Positions 55,624 through 64,000 of a DNA stretch of 64,000 nucleotides are shown piece after piece (position 1 is the stretch's first letter; each line of letters begins with the position of its first letter). The notes beneath the pieces were generated by a model, which was not told the origin of the DNA, did no database searches, and saw only the letters and a list, made by a program, of their open reading frames with translations. A program made the position numbers and the translations under genes. This DNA comes from Paramacrobiotus metropolitanus (taxonomy: Eukaryota; Tardigrada; Eutardigrada; Parachela; Macrobiotidae): contig NW_026570284.1 in assembly GCF_019649055.1 (NCBI RefSeq), forward strand, positions 791,883 through 855,882. Reading direction: 5' to 3'.

Positions 55624-58600
55624 ATGGCGGATCCTGCGATGTGGAAATACAAGTGTATGGCTTCTGCTTGCGGATGTATAATCTCTACTCCAGAAGAAGT
55701 GGATTTTTCGTACCGAGCCCAAGGAAGCACCAAATGTGAGGAAGAGACATGTAAGCATTATTTGGGGAATCATAGGTTGATCAACTATATGGACATTCTG
55801 GGCCGTCAAGTGGACATCCAACGCAGTGCACCTGCCAGCGGTTCGATTGAAGGCGTCAATACCACGCAAGCCCCTGTTACGATCAATAACAGCGCAGCCG
55901 CCAACAGCTATACGCCGCATTCGCGTGGAGCAGTTCAACATGACGGTAGATCATTTGGACAAAGCATAACTGGCGCTCCAGAAGTCCGAGGCAACACTGG
56001 AAATGGTATGCAGGTAGCGCGAATTCAGCAGCCGGGAATGCAGCTAGCCCGCATGCAGCAGCCTGGAGTACAGCATGGACTGAATCCTCAGAATGCTGGA
56101 TTTAGTGGCGGACGCCAGAGTATTGGACTTCAAGGGTCACGGTCGCGTCCATCTGCACCATATGGTTATCCACCAGGCGGATCGTTCGGACAGTCTCCGT
56201 TGCAAGGCGCCCGTGGCGGGGACGTGGAGCAAGACGCCAAAGTCTCGAATGTTCCGTTCACCTGCTAGTTCAACGCCCGCGCAGCGAAATGTCTGGAAGT
56301 TCCCCAGGTCGCTTTCGAATATCCCATGGATGTCTATTTGTTCCGCTACCGAGACAAGAATGCTATTCCAACACAACGAGCGCGGTAAGTTTACCAGCTA
56401 TGCGCATACGGCTTGCAATTTAAGAACACGTGTGCGTTAAACGGTTATCACAAGCTGTAATGTTTCCGGCATGTTTTTATACAGTGAGGGCAAAACCGAA
56501 TTGGAATTAATGCGATTTTGTGGATTGATTAAACGCGTCAATTTTCAAGAGCTCAGTGGACAGCACATTCGAATGAAAATCAACGAAGAGTTCGCCAATT
56601 TCTTGCAAGGCAGGGAATGGATTCTGCTTAGTCGTATTGTGGTGGATCCCAATAACCCGGATCGCGTTTACCTCTCCGGGAAGCACATCTTCCCAGCAAA
56701 TTTGCCGACAGAGTCTCCATCATGGGCGTTCCAGCAGATGTAAGCGAATAACGTATCATTTATTTACAGCCATTAGATGAGAAAATTAGTTTGAATTAAT
56801 TTGGCGATAAATGCAGGTATTCGGAAAATCCAAATCGCGAAACTGTAAATCGCATGTACATTGCGGCCGACAGCGGAATCATCAACATTTCACGAGAACT
56901 TGTCGAGAGATTTGCTGAGGTAAACAGAATTCGGGAATGAAGATGTATCCGGTTGATTAAGTTCATATGTTTTCCAGTCCGAAGGAAGACTGTTGAAGAG
57001 CTGGGACTGCGTGGTTTTACCGGTGAGTATGAGTGTGTGCAACTTGGAGGTTTCGACATGAAGCTGTCAAAAGCTACAAGTTTTGTTATATTTTAGATGA
57101 ATTAAACGGTAACAGTGGGATGCGCAACATTTTACGATCCTTCGGCGCCAGTACGTCGCGATTAAGCGGCGCCAGTACATCAGGATTGTCAAGCCAGCGT
57201 ACTTCTGATTTGGCTGCTCGTAATAACTCTATATTTGACGTTTCACCCTCCTCGTCGCCTCAACCAGTGCGCCGTGGCACTGTTGCGGCCCAGCTAAACC
57301 AAGATGTCAGTGGTATTCATCGAAGTCTCCGATCCACTGTGCCTATCATCTACGTTCCTTCAGATGAAAGTGATGCGGAAGATGTTGCACGAAAACAGCG
57401 GCGCCAGTGAAATCGCAAACCACCAGTTGTGTGTAAGGTCACCGGACGAGAACCCATGTTCAAGTCGAAACTTACGTGTTTGAATGGATTCCCGGGAACG
57501 ATAACGTCCAGAACTGGATCGACTTCCACTATGCGCATGGTCCTAATTTGGCTGATGGGGGAAGGCCATGTATTCAAATCGAAGAGTAAGCAAACTGTTC
57601 AGAAATTCTTGCAAATGTTTTAGCAAGTGAAAAGGGCGCTGCAAGACATTTATTATGCTAGCCGCTAAAACTGCTGTCAGAAAGGCTTATACTGGTACAC
57701 ACCGTGTTTGTTAAAAATGCATTTGTCTCTATGGTGAATGATTTGCTGTAGTGCAACTGACTTGGACGGCCCGTATAAGGAGGTCATGACGAAGCTTGGT
57801 CAAGCATTTCTTCACTACCGCATCCCGGATTTAGGCATTACGTTGTTCGAACAATGTGCAACAGTTGTATTAATATCGTCGGATGCCATTGTCACCGAAG
57901 GGACATTCTGCACTTCGAGCATTCGGACACTTATTGCGAGATTCAGTTTACATGGAGCGCCCTTCGTTACTTGGTTGAACTCTTCAGTGTTCCGCTACTT
58001 GTTGAATCTTCCCATTGAGGTCAATGATATTTTCTCGTTCAGTCCCGGTATCGGCAGTATGATCGATGGCATTATGTCTGGTGTGGGACCTGTCGTGCTG
58101 GAGAACGAGGAAGCGCTGAGAGTGGGCTGATTTGAATCTGAAATTCCCGGTAAGATAACGAGATAACCATGTTAAAACAGCGGTATGATTGATTAGTTGT
58201 ATTGCAGTGTGCTGTCCTTCTGGAACACGGACGTGAGCAACTGTGCAGACTAATTGCGGAATTTGAACTGGTCCACAAACGTGCCGGGAATTTGAAGTAT
58301 GTCTACGAGGGACTGGTAGCCGGAAAAATGTACAAGGTAAAATGTGACACTTTTTTGCGGTTTTGAAAAGTTTTCAATACTGTAGTCTTATACAGGAACT
58401 GATGGCGTTTCGCTCCGACTGGAAACGCTTTGAGCCGCAGCTGTACCGCGCTGTGATGGAGGGCAAAGATCTGCTGGAGCAGTTCAAAACGTTGAACGAA
58501 GATACTGCGGATGACGAAGAAATCCAGACAATGGCATGGCTTGATGACATAATTTTGGAAGAGTTTAGCCAGCACGAACGCAAGCAACTGTTACGATTTA

Positions 58601-58818
58601 TCACCGGATCGTACATGGTACCTGCAACGCCAAAGATTGAAGTTTCATTCACATTCGCACGGGACGGAAACCGACGTCCAACCGCTACGACCTGTACTAA
58701 CAAGCTGACTCTTCCGAGCGGATGCATGAGCAAAGAGCAACTACTGGAAGGTTTGCGGGACTGTATTGCGTCAGTGGATAATGAAATGCAGGGCATTTCC
58801 AGTTTAACTGAATCGTAA
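55624..58818 (+). CDS. HECT-domain E3 ubiquitin-ligase-like gene of the giant element
   Basis: Exons with supported borders are 55624 to about 56378, 56485-56739, 56817-56919, about 56979-57022 and about 57100-57410; later pieces are near 57425-57590, 57738-58130, 58205-58336 and 58396-58818. The N-terminus is Cys-rich (YKCMASACGCIISTPEEVDF), followed by a Gln/Gly-rich stretch (RIQQPGMQLARMQQPG). The C-terminus has the HECT C-lobe: QLLRFITGSYMVP, then RPTATTCTNKLTLPSG, where the Cys corresponds to the catalytic thioester cysteine. Ligases of this class take ubiquitin on that cysteine. Anomalies: an in-frame TAG near 56266 inside exon 1, and frame changes near 57410 and around 58130. These may be unseen introns or decay. 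I recall HECT proteins accompanying this integrase type in other animals, which supports it being element-encoded. Confidence 0.65.
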
Positions 58819-59640
58819 GCAACAACTTTTCTCCATTTGCAGTTCTTTACCAGCGTAATTCATGTGGCTTTTACAAGCGCGTACTAGATACGGTGATGTT
58901 TTTTCACAGGTACTGGTACATGGTATGCAGTTTATTGTGGAAAACTGGAATTGCAGATTAAACGGAACTGCGGAATTGCGGATTAAGCGGCATCACTATG
59001 ACGCTGGAATGAGCTATACCTGAACGAAATGAGTCGTGTTCATGTCAATATTGAGATTTTTTAGCTTTTGTGATTTTGCTTTGTCGGCATTCTCCTACAA
59101 TTATGTCGATTTGAATTAGAACGTCATTAAGATATAATAATAAGCTTCGATTTATTAATTTTAGCTTTTGAGATTTGCTTGGCAGCGACTGACTTCAGAA
59201 TAATGATGTGCATTTATGGAATGCCTTTTGCTGTGCTGGTTATCAGTGTTCCAGTAACTAATTGTGAAACTGAAACGATTTTGATTAAATGCGCCGTTCG
59301 TCAGCCAAAAAAACTGATACCGACTACTCAGAGACAAGTAGAAATTCGCCAGGTAACTGTTTTGAAATTGGACACTAGACTATAGAATTTGGTGTTGAAA
59401 ACAGTGCCTTAAAATTAACTGATTCGTTGAGATACACCTTTGACCTGGATGGTTTCTAAACATTTTTGCTAAAAAGACTTACTAAAATTTAATTTCTTTC
59501 TACAGCCATTGTAAAAATATTCGTTACAGGTTTACGTCTTCTGAAAATATAAATTCAATATATCTCAATAAAAGACTTCCGTTACCAGCATTTTGTGCCT
59601 TATCTTACTACATTAAATATCTGACTAAACATTTCGTTTC
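58819..59640. other. AT-rich element interior without a gene
   Basis: I see nothing supported apart from scattered short frames. Confidence 0.4.
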
Positions 59641-59748
59641 CGTCGACCAGCATCTGACTGAACAAATATCATATGCCTTGTTTTACAAGCACTGGTTCGA
59701 AAAAACGATGCGAAATTCTTACTAATTGCCTTTTGTGGACATGCGCTG

Positions 59749-60109
59749 TTGACTGTACCTGCTAGCATGCGCACAAACGGCAAAGACAAAGAGAAAGAAT
59801 CCGTGTTCCCTCTCCGCCCTACAAACGCGTCAAACTGGACAGCGGTGAGATGGCCTTTCCGCCAAGCCGAAGGTGCGGTCCGCCAATGGCCGGCTACCAT
59901 TTCCCGATGCACCGGAGGATTTCTTCTACCATCTCTCACCGCATACGAAGAAAGAACGCCGCAAAGCCATCACCACCGCCGAACTGAAGAAGGCAGGTCG
60001 TGCCCAGCGGTTAATGTTCACCTTCCTGCCCAACCCCGGCCGGCTGCATCACTTCCTCTCCATCGTCCCGACACAGGCGGTGAATGACGACGTGGTGGTG
60101 ATGCCTTGA
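59749..60109 (+). pseudogene. Second GC-rich coding relic inside the giant element
   Basis: An abruptly GC-rich patch whose frame ending at 60109 reads naturally (APEDFFYHLSPHTKKERRKA, LMFTFLPNPGRLHHFLSIV), while its upstream half (PPYKRVKLDSGEMAFPPS) is in another frame. I do not recognise the parent gene. The composition break and the frame switch suggest a captured, decaying host exon. Confidence 0.4.
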
Positions 60110-61151
60110 AGAAACAGAGCGAAATACCTCGTTCTCTTGGGCTTGAAGAACAGTTTGTGTCATTTGCTTTTTTACGGTTAATGTCGGATGAGCTCTGTGT
60201 TTTATTGTTATTTTGTGAATTTTTGTTAGGTGCGGCTTTTTTTTATTGGTTATACCATTCTCTACCTTAGTACCCGTATTAGCACAAAATTAGATTTTTG
60301 TTAGCTGCACTGACTGTACTGTGCATTGGTGAATGCATACTTTGTTGTTTTTTATTGTCTGCATGCCGTGTTTTTCTTTGATGTTAGTACATAACAAAAT
60401 TTGTGACATTTGATCTTAATGGATAACGGAAAAGTACCATAAATTATTGTGTAATACCAACGACATTTTGTGGAATCTTAAGGTGCGTGGAAAACACGAA
60501 ATGCGCCTTTATTTTGCAAATAAATTGAACCTTGGTGTGAATTTCTATGTCGTTCTTAATTAGATGTATAGTAAGCATGAAGTGTGCGGTCGTACTATTT
60601 GTTTTGATTTTGATGCCGGACAGTAGATTTTCGATTTATCGTCAAACACACCCAGAAAAACCATACAAGAAGTGGAATGTGAATGCATGATAAAAGTGCA
60701 CACCATGCACAAACCACTCACAGCGATGTTGTTTTATGTTAACTGCATAGCATATGCCCTTACTTTATCGTATTACACTGATATTATTTGGTTTATTAAA
60801 TATTTAAAATGTCAACTTTGGTAAAATGTCGCGCATTTCAGCACGACTGACTAGCACAAAGCTGCACACCACATACACATTATAAATTCGCCGTTTTTCC
60901 TGCGCACTGCACTGAAGGACAGTTTCGAAAGGTCAAGTGCGCGCGCACATCTTTTATATCAGCCGGCACACGTTATTTCTGCTGTTGGGCTGATCGGCTT
61001 CCGTTTCATCCAGGGAATCGGTTTCTATCACGACGACATTGTCGTGCACCACTGAACAGCAAACGGACCAGTGTACTGCCGCAGAATCCCAAATGTCTCT
61101 TCTACAACAATATACATTCACTTTGATATTGCTAATAGCAATATTAAGTGC

Positions 61152-61182
61152 TACGGTATATAGCAATTTGCTATATACCGTA
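61152..61182. repeat. 31-bp palindrome (15-bp arms, 1-nt centre)
   Basis: TACGGTATATAGCAA at 61152-61166 is followed after one T by its exact reverse complement at 61168-61182. It could extrude as a cruciform or mark a former excision or insertion point. Confidence 0.7.
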
Positions 61183-62004
61183 CATAGTCGTGACCTTTTA
61201 AGGGAAATATTTTCCTTTTTCTCCGCACACATATATATATGTCCGCCTAACTCGCCCGCGCTGGCGCCGCATAACTATTTGAAGGTGATCATATTGTTGA
61301 CAGAGATGTTGCTTCCGCCTTTAATCTCCATGTAATCCCCTTCCGTATGGATTACAAACCTATGGATGCGCAACAAATAACATAACGTGATCAGAGATTT
61401 GACGAGGAAGGACATATAATAAAATTTAATAAGTCCTGTTATATAAATAAAATAAGGCTTCCGACGCAAAAAAGAAAACTGCGTGCCAAGAGATGTCTCG
61501 GATCCATATGTTAATGACGTAAAGTTATGTGAAAGTACAGCATCCTTACACACTTCGTTCTGTTTGTTGCGACCGAATCGAAAATATTTTCAAAATGCCG
61601 AAAAATACTCTAATGTATATGCTTTATTTTGCTTCTGACAATTAAAAGACCGTTTGTTATTAAATCAGATGATATTTTGAAATTTCCGTACAGCGCACTC
61701 AGCGCAGATACATAAACATACACTTTTTTTCGTGTGATGCATTCTGCCCGGTTTATAAAATTTTAACTAATGTTGAGTAATATTGAACCTGCTGTGAAAC
61801 TGATTATTGTTCACGCGTGCAGAAAATTGTACACAAACTTCCCGCATTCCCGGCAAACAAACAGCTGGAGAGATCACATACTCAAGTATTGATTCCGAGC
61901 ATGCGCGTCACTAGCAGGTAGCATTGCCGCCAATTTCGCAAAATAACCAATCATTAGCGCATAATGCAGTAGTAATGCACATGTAAATTAACACTGGTGC
62001 TGGT

Positions 62005-62272
62005 CAGCGTGACAGCCCAAGTGGTCGCGGGACATTTCGTCGGACATATCGCCACAGGTTTTTCGTTGCAGCGGCTAATTTGTTTTGGGACAACTCGTTA
62101 TGCAGCCGTTTTGTTGGATGATATTTGGTCGTCCGACATTTGGGGAGCCAAAAAATTATCGACTGGTTTATGACAACGAACAGTCATATGACTATTTGCC
62201 ACAAAACGGGTTGTCCTTAGACGAAATGTCCGTACAACCAAATGTCCCGCGACGACCTGTCGCGTAGCCCTG
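62005..62272. mobile_element. MITE-like insert with GTCGCGGGACATTT arms
   Basis: GTCGCGGGACATTT at 62024-62037 is mirrored at 62240-62253, with more GGACATTTCGTC-like repeats inside. The outer edges read CAGCGTGACAG on the left and CAGGGCTACGCGACAG (reverse complement) on the right, reminiscent of hAT ends. CTGGTCAGC occurs directly on both sides (62000-62008 and 62270-62278) and overlaps the proposed ends, so the true target duplication is uncertain. No coding capacity. Confidence 0.45.
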
Positions 62273-63032
62273 GTCAGCAGTAAAAGGTCAACGTAGGTTG
62301 CCATATGTGGCGGCATGAGGTGTAGTTATTGGGCGGTTACAATACTTACATCTAAGCGCTTTTTATTACGCAGGCCTTACGATTACAACGTACACATTTA
62401 CAGATTTAAGGCACAATATTTCTGAGAATCGCGGCCAGAACCTCTCGATGAGAATTCAATGCGGCAGGGATTGCCTAATATTCGGAATGCCTGGCATCAT
62501 CATCCAAACCAAATGCGTAGTATAATGTATCGTGCTGTCTTCATAATTTGTTATAAAATCAGTGTTGTCCAAGCATTAATTCTATAACTGCACTTTTACG
62601 TACTGTACTCTGAAAGTTTTATACAAAAATTAAACTTGACTAAACTATTTTTTCTTTCAATACAGAATAATTTGTATGAATAAGTTTAATACATTGTATT
62701 TAGTAGTGGCTGGCAATCACGCAAAATTTTATTTTCTTAGCCGCCCGCACAATTTAGTGGAGTGGTTCTCCTGTGCGCTGAACAGCCAGCAATCACGCAT
62801 AACTCTTCCTATTTACAGTAAATTGCTGCTCATTCTTCTTTACTCGTCTCCTGACCTTTACTGCGGATTTAAACCAGCTGCGTTAGGATCTGCATCTATC
62901 CAGTTATTAAACCATAAAGAATCGCACAAGTGCAATTAATTGATCTTATTGTCCACATTAGCATTTTCCGATAAACACCGGTTTTATACATCTGCAGGCT
63001 GCAAAGTGACATCCTGTGGTAGAGACATAACA

Positions 63033-63314
63033 TCAACGGTACCCACACCAGCCTGTTCCTTTTTTCTGCCAGTTGTGTGAGTTTCTTCTCTTTTCGATTT
63101 TTTGAACCAAGTCCCAACTCGTTTTTGCCCGTGCCCTGTGGCTTCCAGGTTGACCGATCTTTTCAGCGATATGCGTGCGGGCCACGGAATGAGGAATTTT
63201 CAGCCCAGCATTATAATAAGCCAACATAATATCGATCTGAAACTGCTGAAAATGCTCTTTAGTGGCGTGCTGGCGGATGTCAGGGTTCTCCAGAACTTCT
63301 CCATGGACTTCCAT
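63033..63314 (-). CDS. Short ORF (93 aa), unknown
   Basis: The ATG at 63314 opens a charged, helix-rich frame (EHFQQFQIDIMLAYYNAGLK, HIAEKIGQPGSHRARAKTSW) that stops at 63033. It lies just inside the right inverted repeat and faces inward. No family recognised; it may be an accessory element gene or a remnant exon. Confidence 0.3.
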   Translation of the reverse strand: MEVHGEVLENPDIRQHATKEHFQQFQIDIMLAYYNAGLKIPHSVARTHIAEKIGQPGSHRARAKTSWDLVQKIEKRRNSHNWQKKGTGWCGYR

Positions 63315-63559
63315 TTTCCAAATGAAAATCAAATAACTGCCACTGCAATAAAAAAATTCTAGGAAACCTAAGGAACGGGAAGAACGGACAGAACCGAGTT
63401 TTACAAGGTGGACGCATATTCGCAAGTACAGTACTGTAAAACTGGCAACACTGAATAAATCTGGCCAGTGAATATTGACAGATTATCGTGAAAACCGCTG
63501 AGTTATCATTGTCGAGTCGAACGTGTTGAACGCAAGACCGTTGCCTTTAGTCGCTCTTC

Positions 63560-63983
63560 CGGTGCACGGTGCGGCGGTTACATATTGGAAATCATTGATT
63601 GTCGATCGTTGATTTTAAACACTGAACTTAAATCAAGTGATTGAAAATCAGTAAAGCGCAATCTTTGATGAAGCAAAATCAGTGGTACAAAATCAACGAT
63701 TGATAATCATTGATTCTAAATCAATGATAGAAAATCATTGATGTCAGTTCACACTACTGAAAATCGTTGAATGAAAATCACTGAACTTAAATCAATGGTT
63801 AGAAATCACGGAGTCGAAAAATCATGACTTGGAAATCAGTGATTCGCAATCATTGATGTAAAAATCATTGATTTCAGATCATGGTGTTTGAAAATCATCG
63901 ATTTGTAATCGTTGATTTTAAGACAAAGAATTTGAAATCAAAGTTTAAAATCAACAAAACTCGCGGCCATTCGGAATTCCATA
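63560..63983 (-). repeat. Right terminal inverted repeat
   Basis: Reverse complement of 48705-49128, with the same clustered ATCAATGATT-type motifs, ending GGAATTCCATA at 63983. Confidence 0.88.
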
Positions 63984-63989
63984 TGGTGC
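63984..63989 (+). repeat. Target-site duplication, right copy (TGGTGC)
   Basis: Exact repeat of 48699-48704, abutting the right end of the giant element. Confidence 0.85.
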
Positions 63990-64000
63990 AGTGTGTTATT

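Larger units (their letters stand above)
60110..63032. other. AT-rich element interior
   Basis: No gene supported. It contains the near-perfect palindrome at 61152-61182 and the inverted-repeat insert at 62005-62272, listed separately. A frame at 61039-61335 has a hydrophobic stretch but no family signature. Confidence 0.4.
48705..63983. mobile_element. 15.3-kb transposon with 424-bp terminal inverted repeats
   Basis: The left end (48705, TATGGAATTCCGAATGG) and right end (63983) are reverse complements over about 424 bp. Both are flanked by the direct repeat TGGTGC, so the block moved as a unit. Cargo on the plus strand: a broken rve-type integrase (49383-50659), an NDUFS2-derived pseudogene (52061-54590), further coding relics, and a HECT-domain gene (55624-58818). 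A short minus-strand frame is at 63314-63033. A 6-bp duplication, TAT...ATA ends, and an integrase with a WHxDGNHK signature fit the IS3EU superfamily as I recall it. Maverick/Polinton elements share the size and the 6-bp duplication, but I see no polymerase B, ATPase or capsid gene. This copy is probably immobile by itself. Confidence 0.88.

Noticed and set aside
48705-63983. Maverick/Polinton identity for the giant element
   Set aside because: Size and 6-bp duplication fit, but no protein-primed DNA polymerase B, packaging ATPase, protease or capsid gene is visible and the ends are TAT...ATA.

Overview
The window is animal nuclear DNA. Genes are split by short GT-AG introns (about 60 bp is common) and four single-copy metazoan genes are recognisable: ZCCHC7/AIR, AAK1/BIKE, CDK10 and GBF1. 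Moderate GC, compact introns and clusters of unrecognised paralogues suggest an invertebrate, perhaps a tardigrade or arthropod relative; the sequence alone does not fix the phylum. Start codons and exon edges come from splice-site and reading-frame logic, not transcripts.

Layout. (1) 1-1.8 kb: no recognised gene. (2) 1.8-4.3 kb, minus: a ZCCHC7-like zinc-knuckle protein of the nuclear RNA-surveillance (TRAMP-type) machinery. (3) 5-22.4 kb, minus: a cluster of two unrecognised families in the coordinate order A1-B1-B2-A2. A1 and B1 carry frameshifts and deletions, while B2 and A2 look better preserved. The A protein ends in a CaaX-like CSVM. (4) 22.4-28.2 kb: mostly gene-poor, with one possible diverged fragment at 27.4-28.1 kb. 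(5) 28.3-31.5 kb, plus: a multi-exon pogo/Tigger-type DDE transposase-like gene whose first intron holds a separate 1,010-bp terminal-inverted-repeat element flanked by TA. (6) 32-48.3 kb: a housekeeping block with AAK1 (minus) and CDK10 (plus) head to head, and CDK10 and GBF1 (minus) tail to tail.

(7) 48.7-64.0 kb: the most striking object, a 15,279-bp element with 424-bp terminal inverted repeats flanked by the perfect 6-bp direct repeat TGGTGC. Its ends are TAT...ATA. Its inverted repeats are packed with copies of a near-palindromic ATCAATGATT-type motif. Inside are a frame-broken rve-type integrase, a HECT E3-ligase-like gene, an intron-containing but frame-broken fragment of the host gene NDUFS2 (complex I 49-kDa subunit), further GC-rich degenerate coding fragments, a hairpin and a smaller MITE-like insert. 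It looks like a large cut-and-paste transposon, most like the IS3EU type as I remember it, that has taken up host gene sequence.

The conserved genes have unrelated cell roles (RNA surveillance, endocytic kinase, cell-cycle kinase, Golgi Arf-GEF). They do not form a pathway; they are linked only by position. The accessory story is the paralogue cluster and the mobile DNA, in particular the giant element inserted about 425 bp upstream of the GBF1 start codon.
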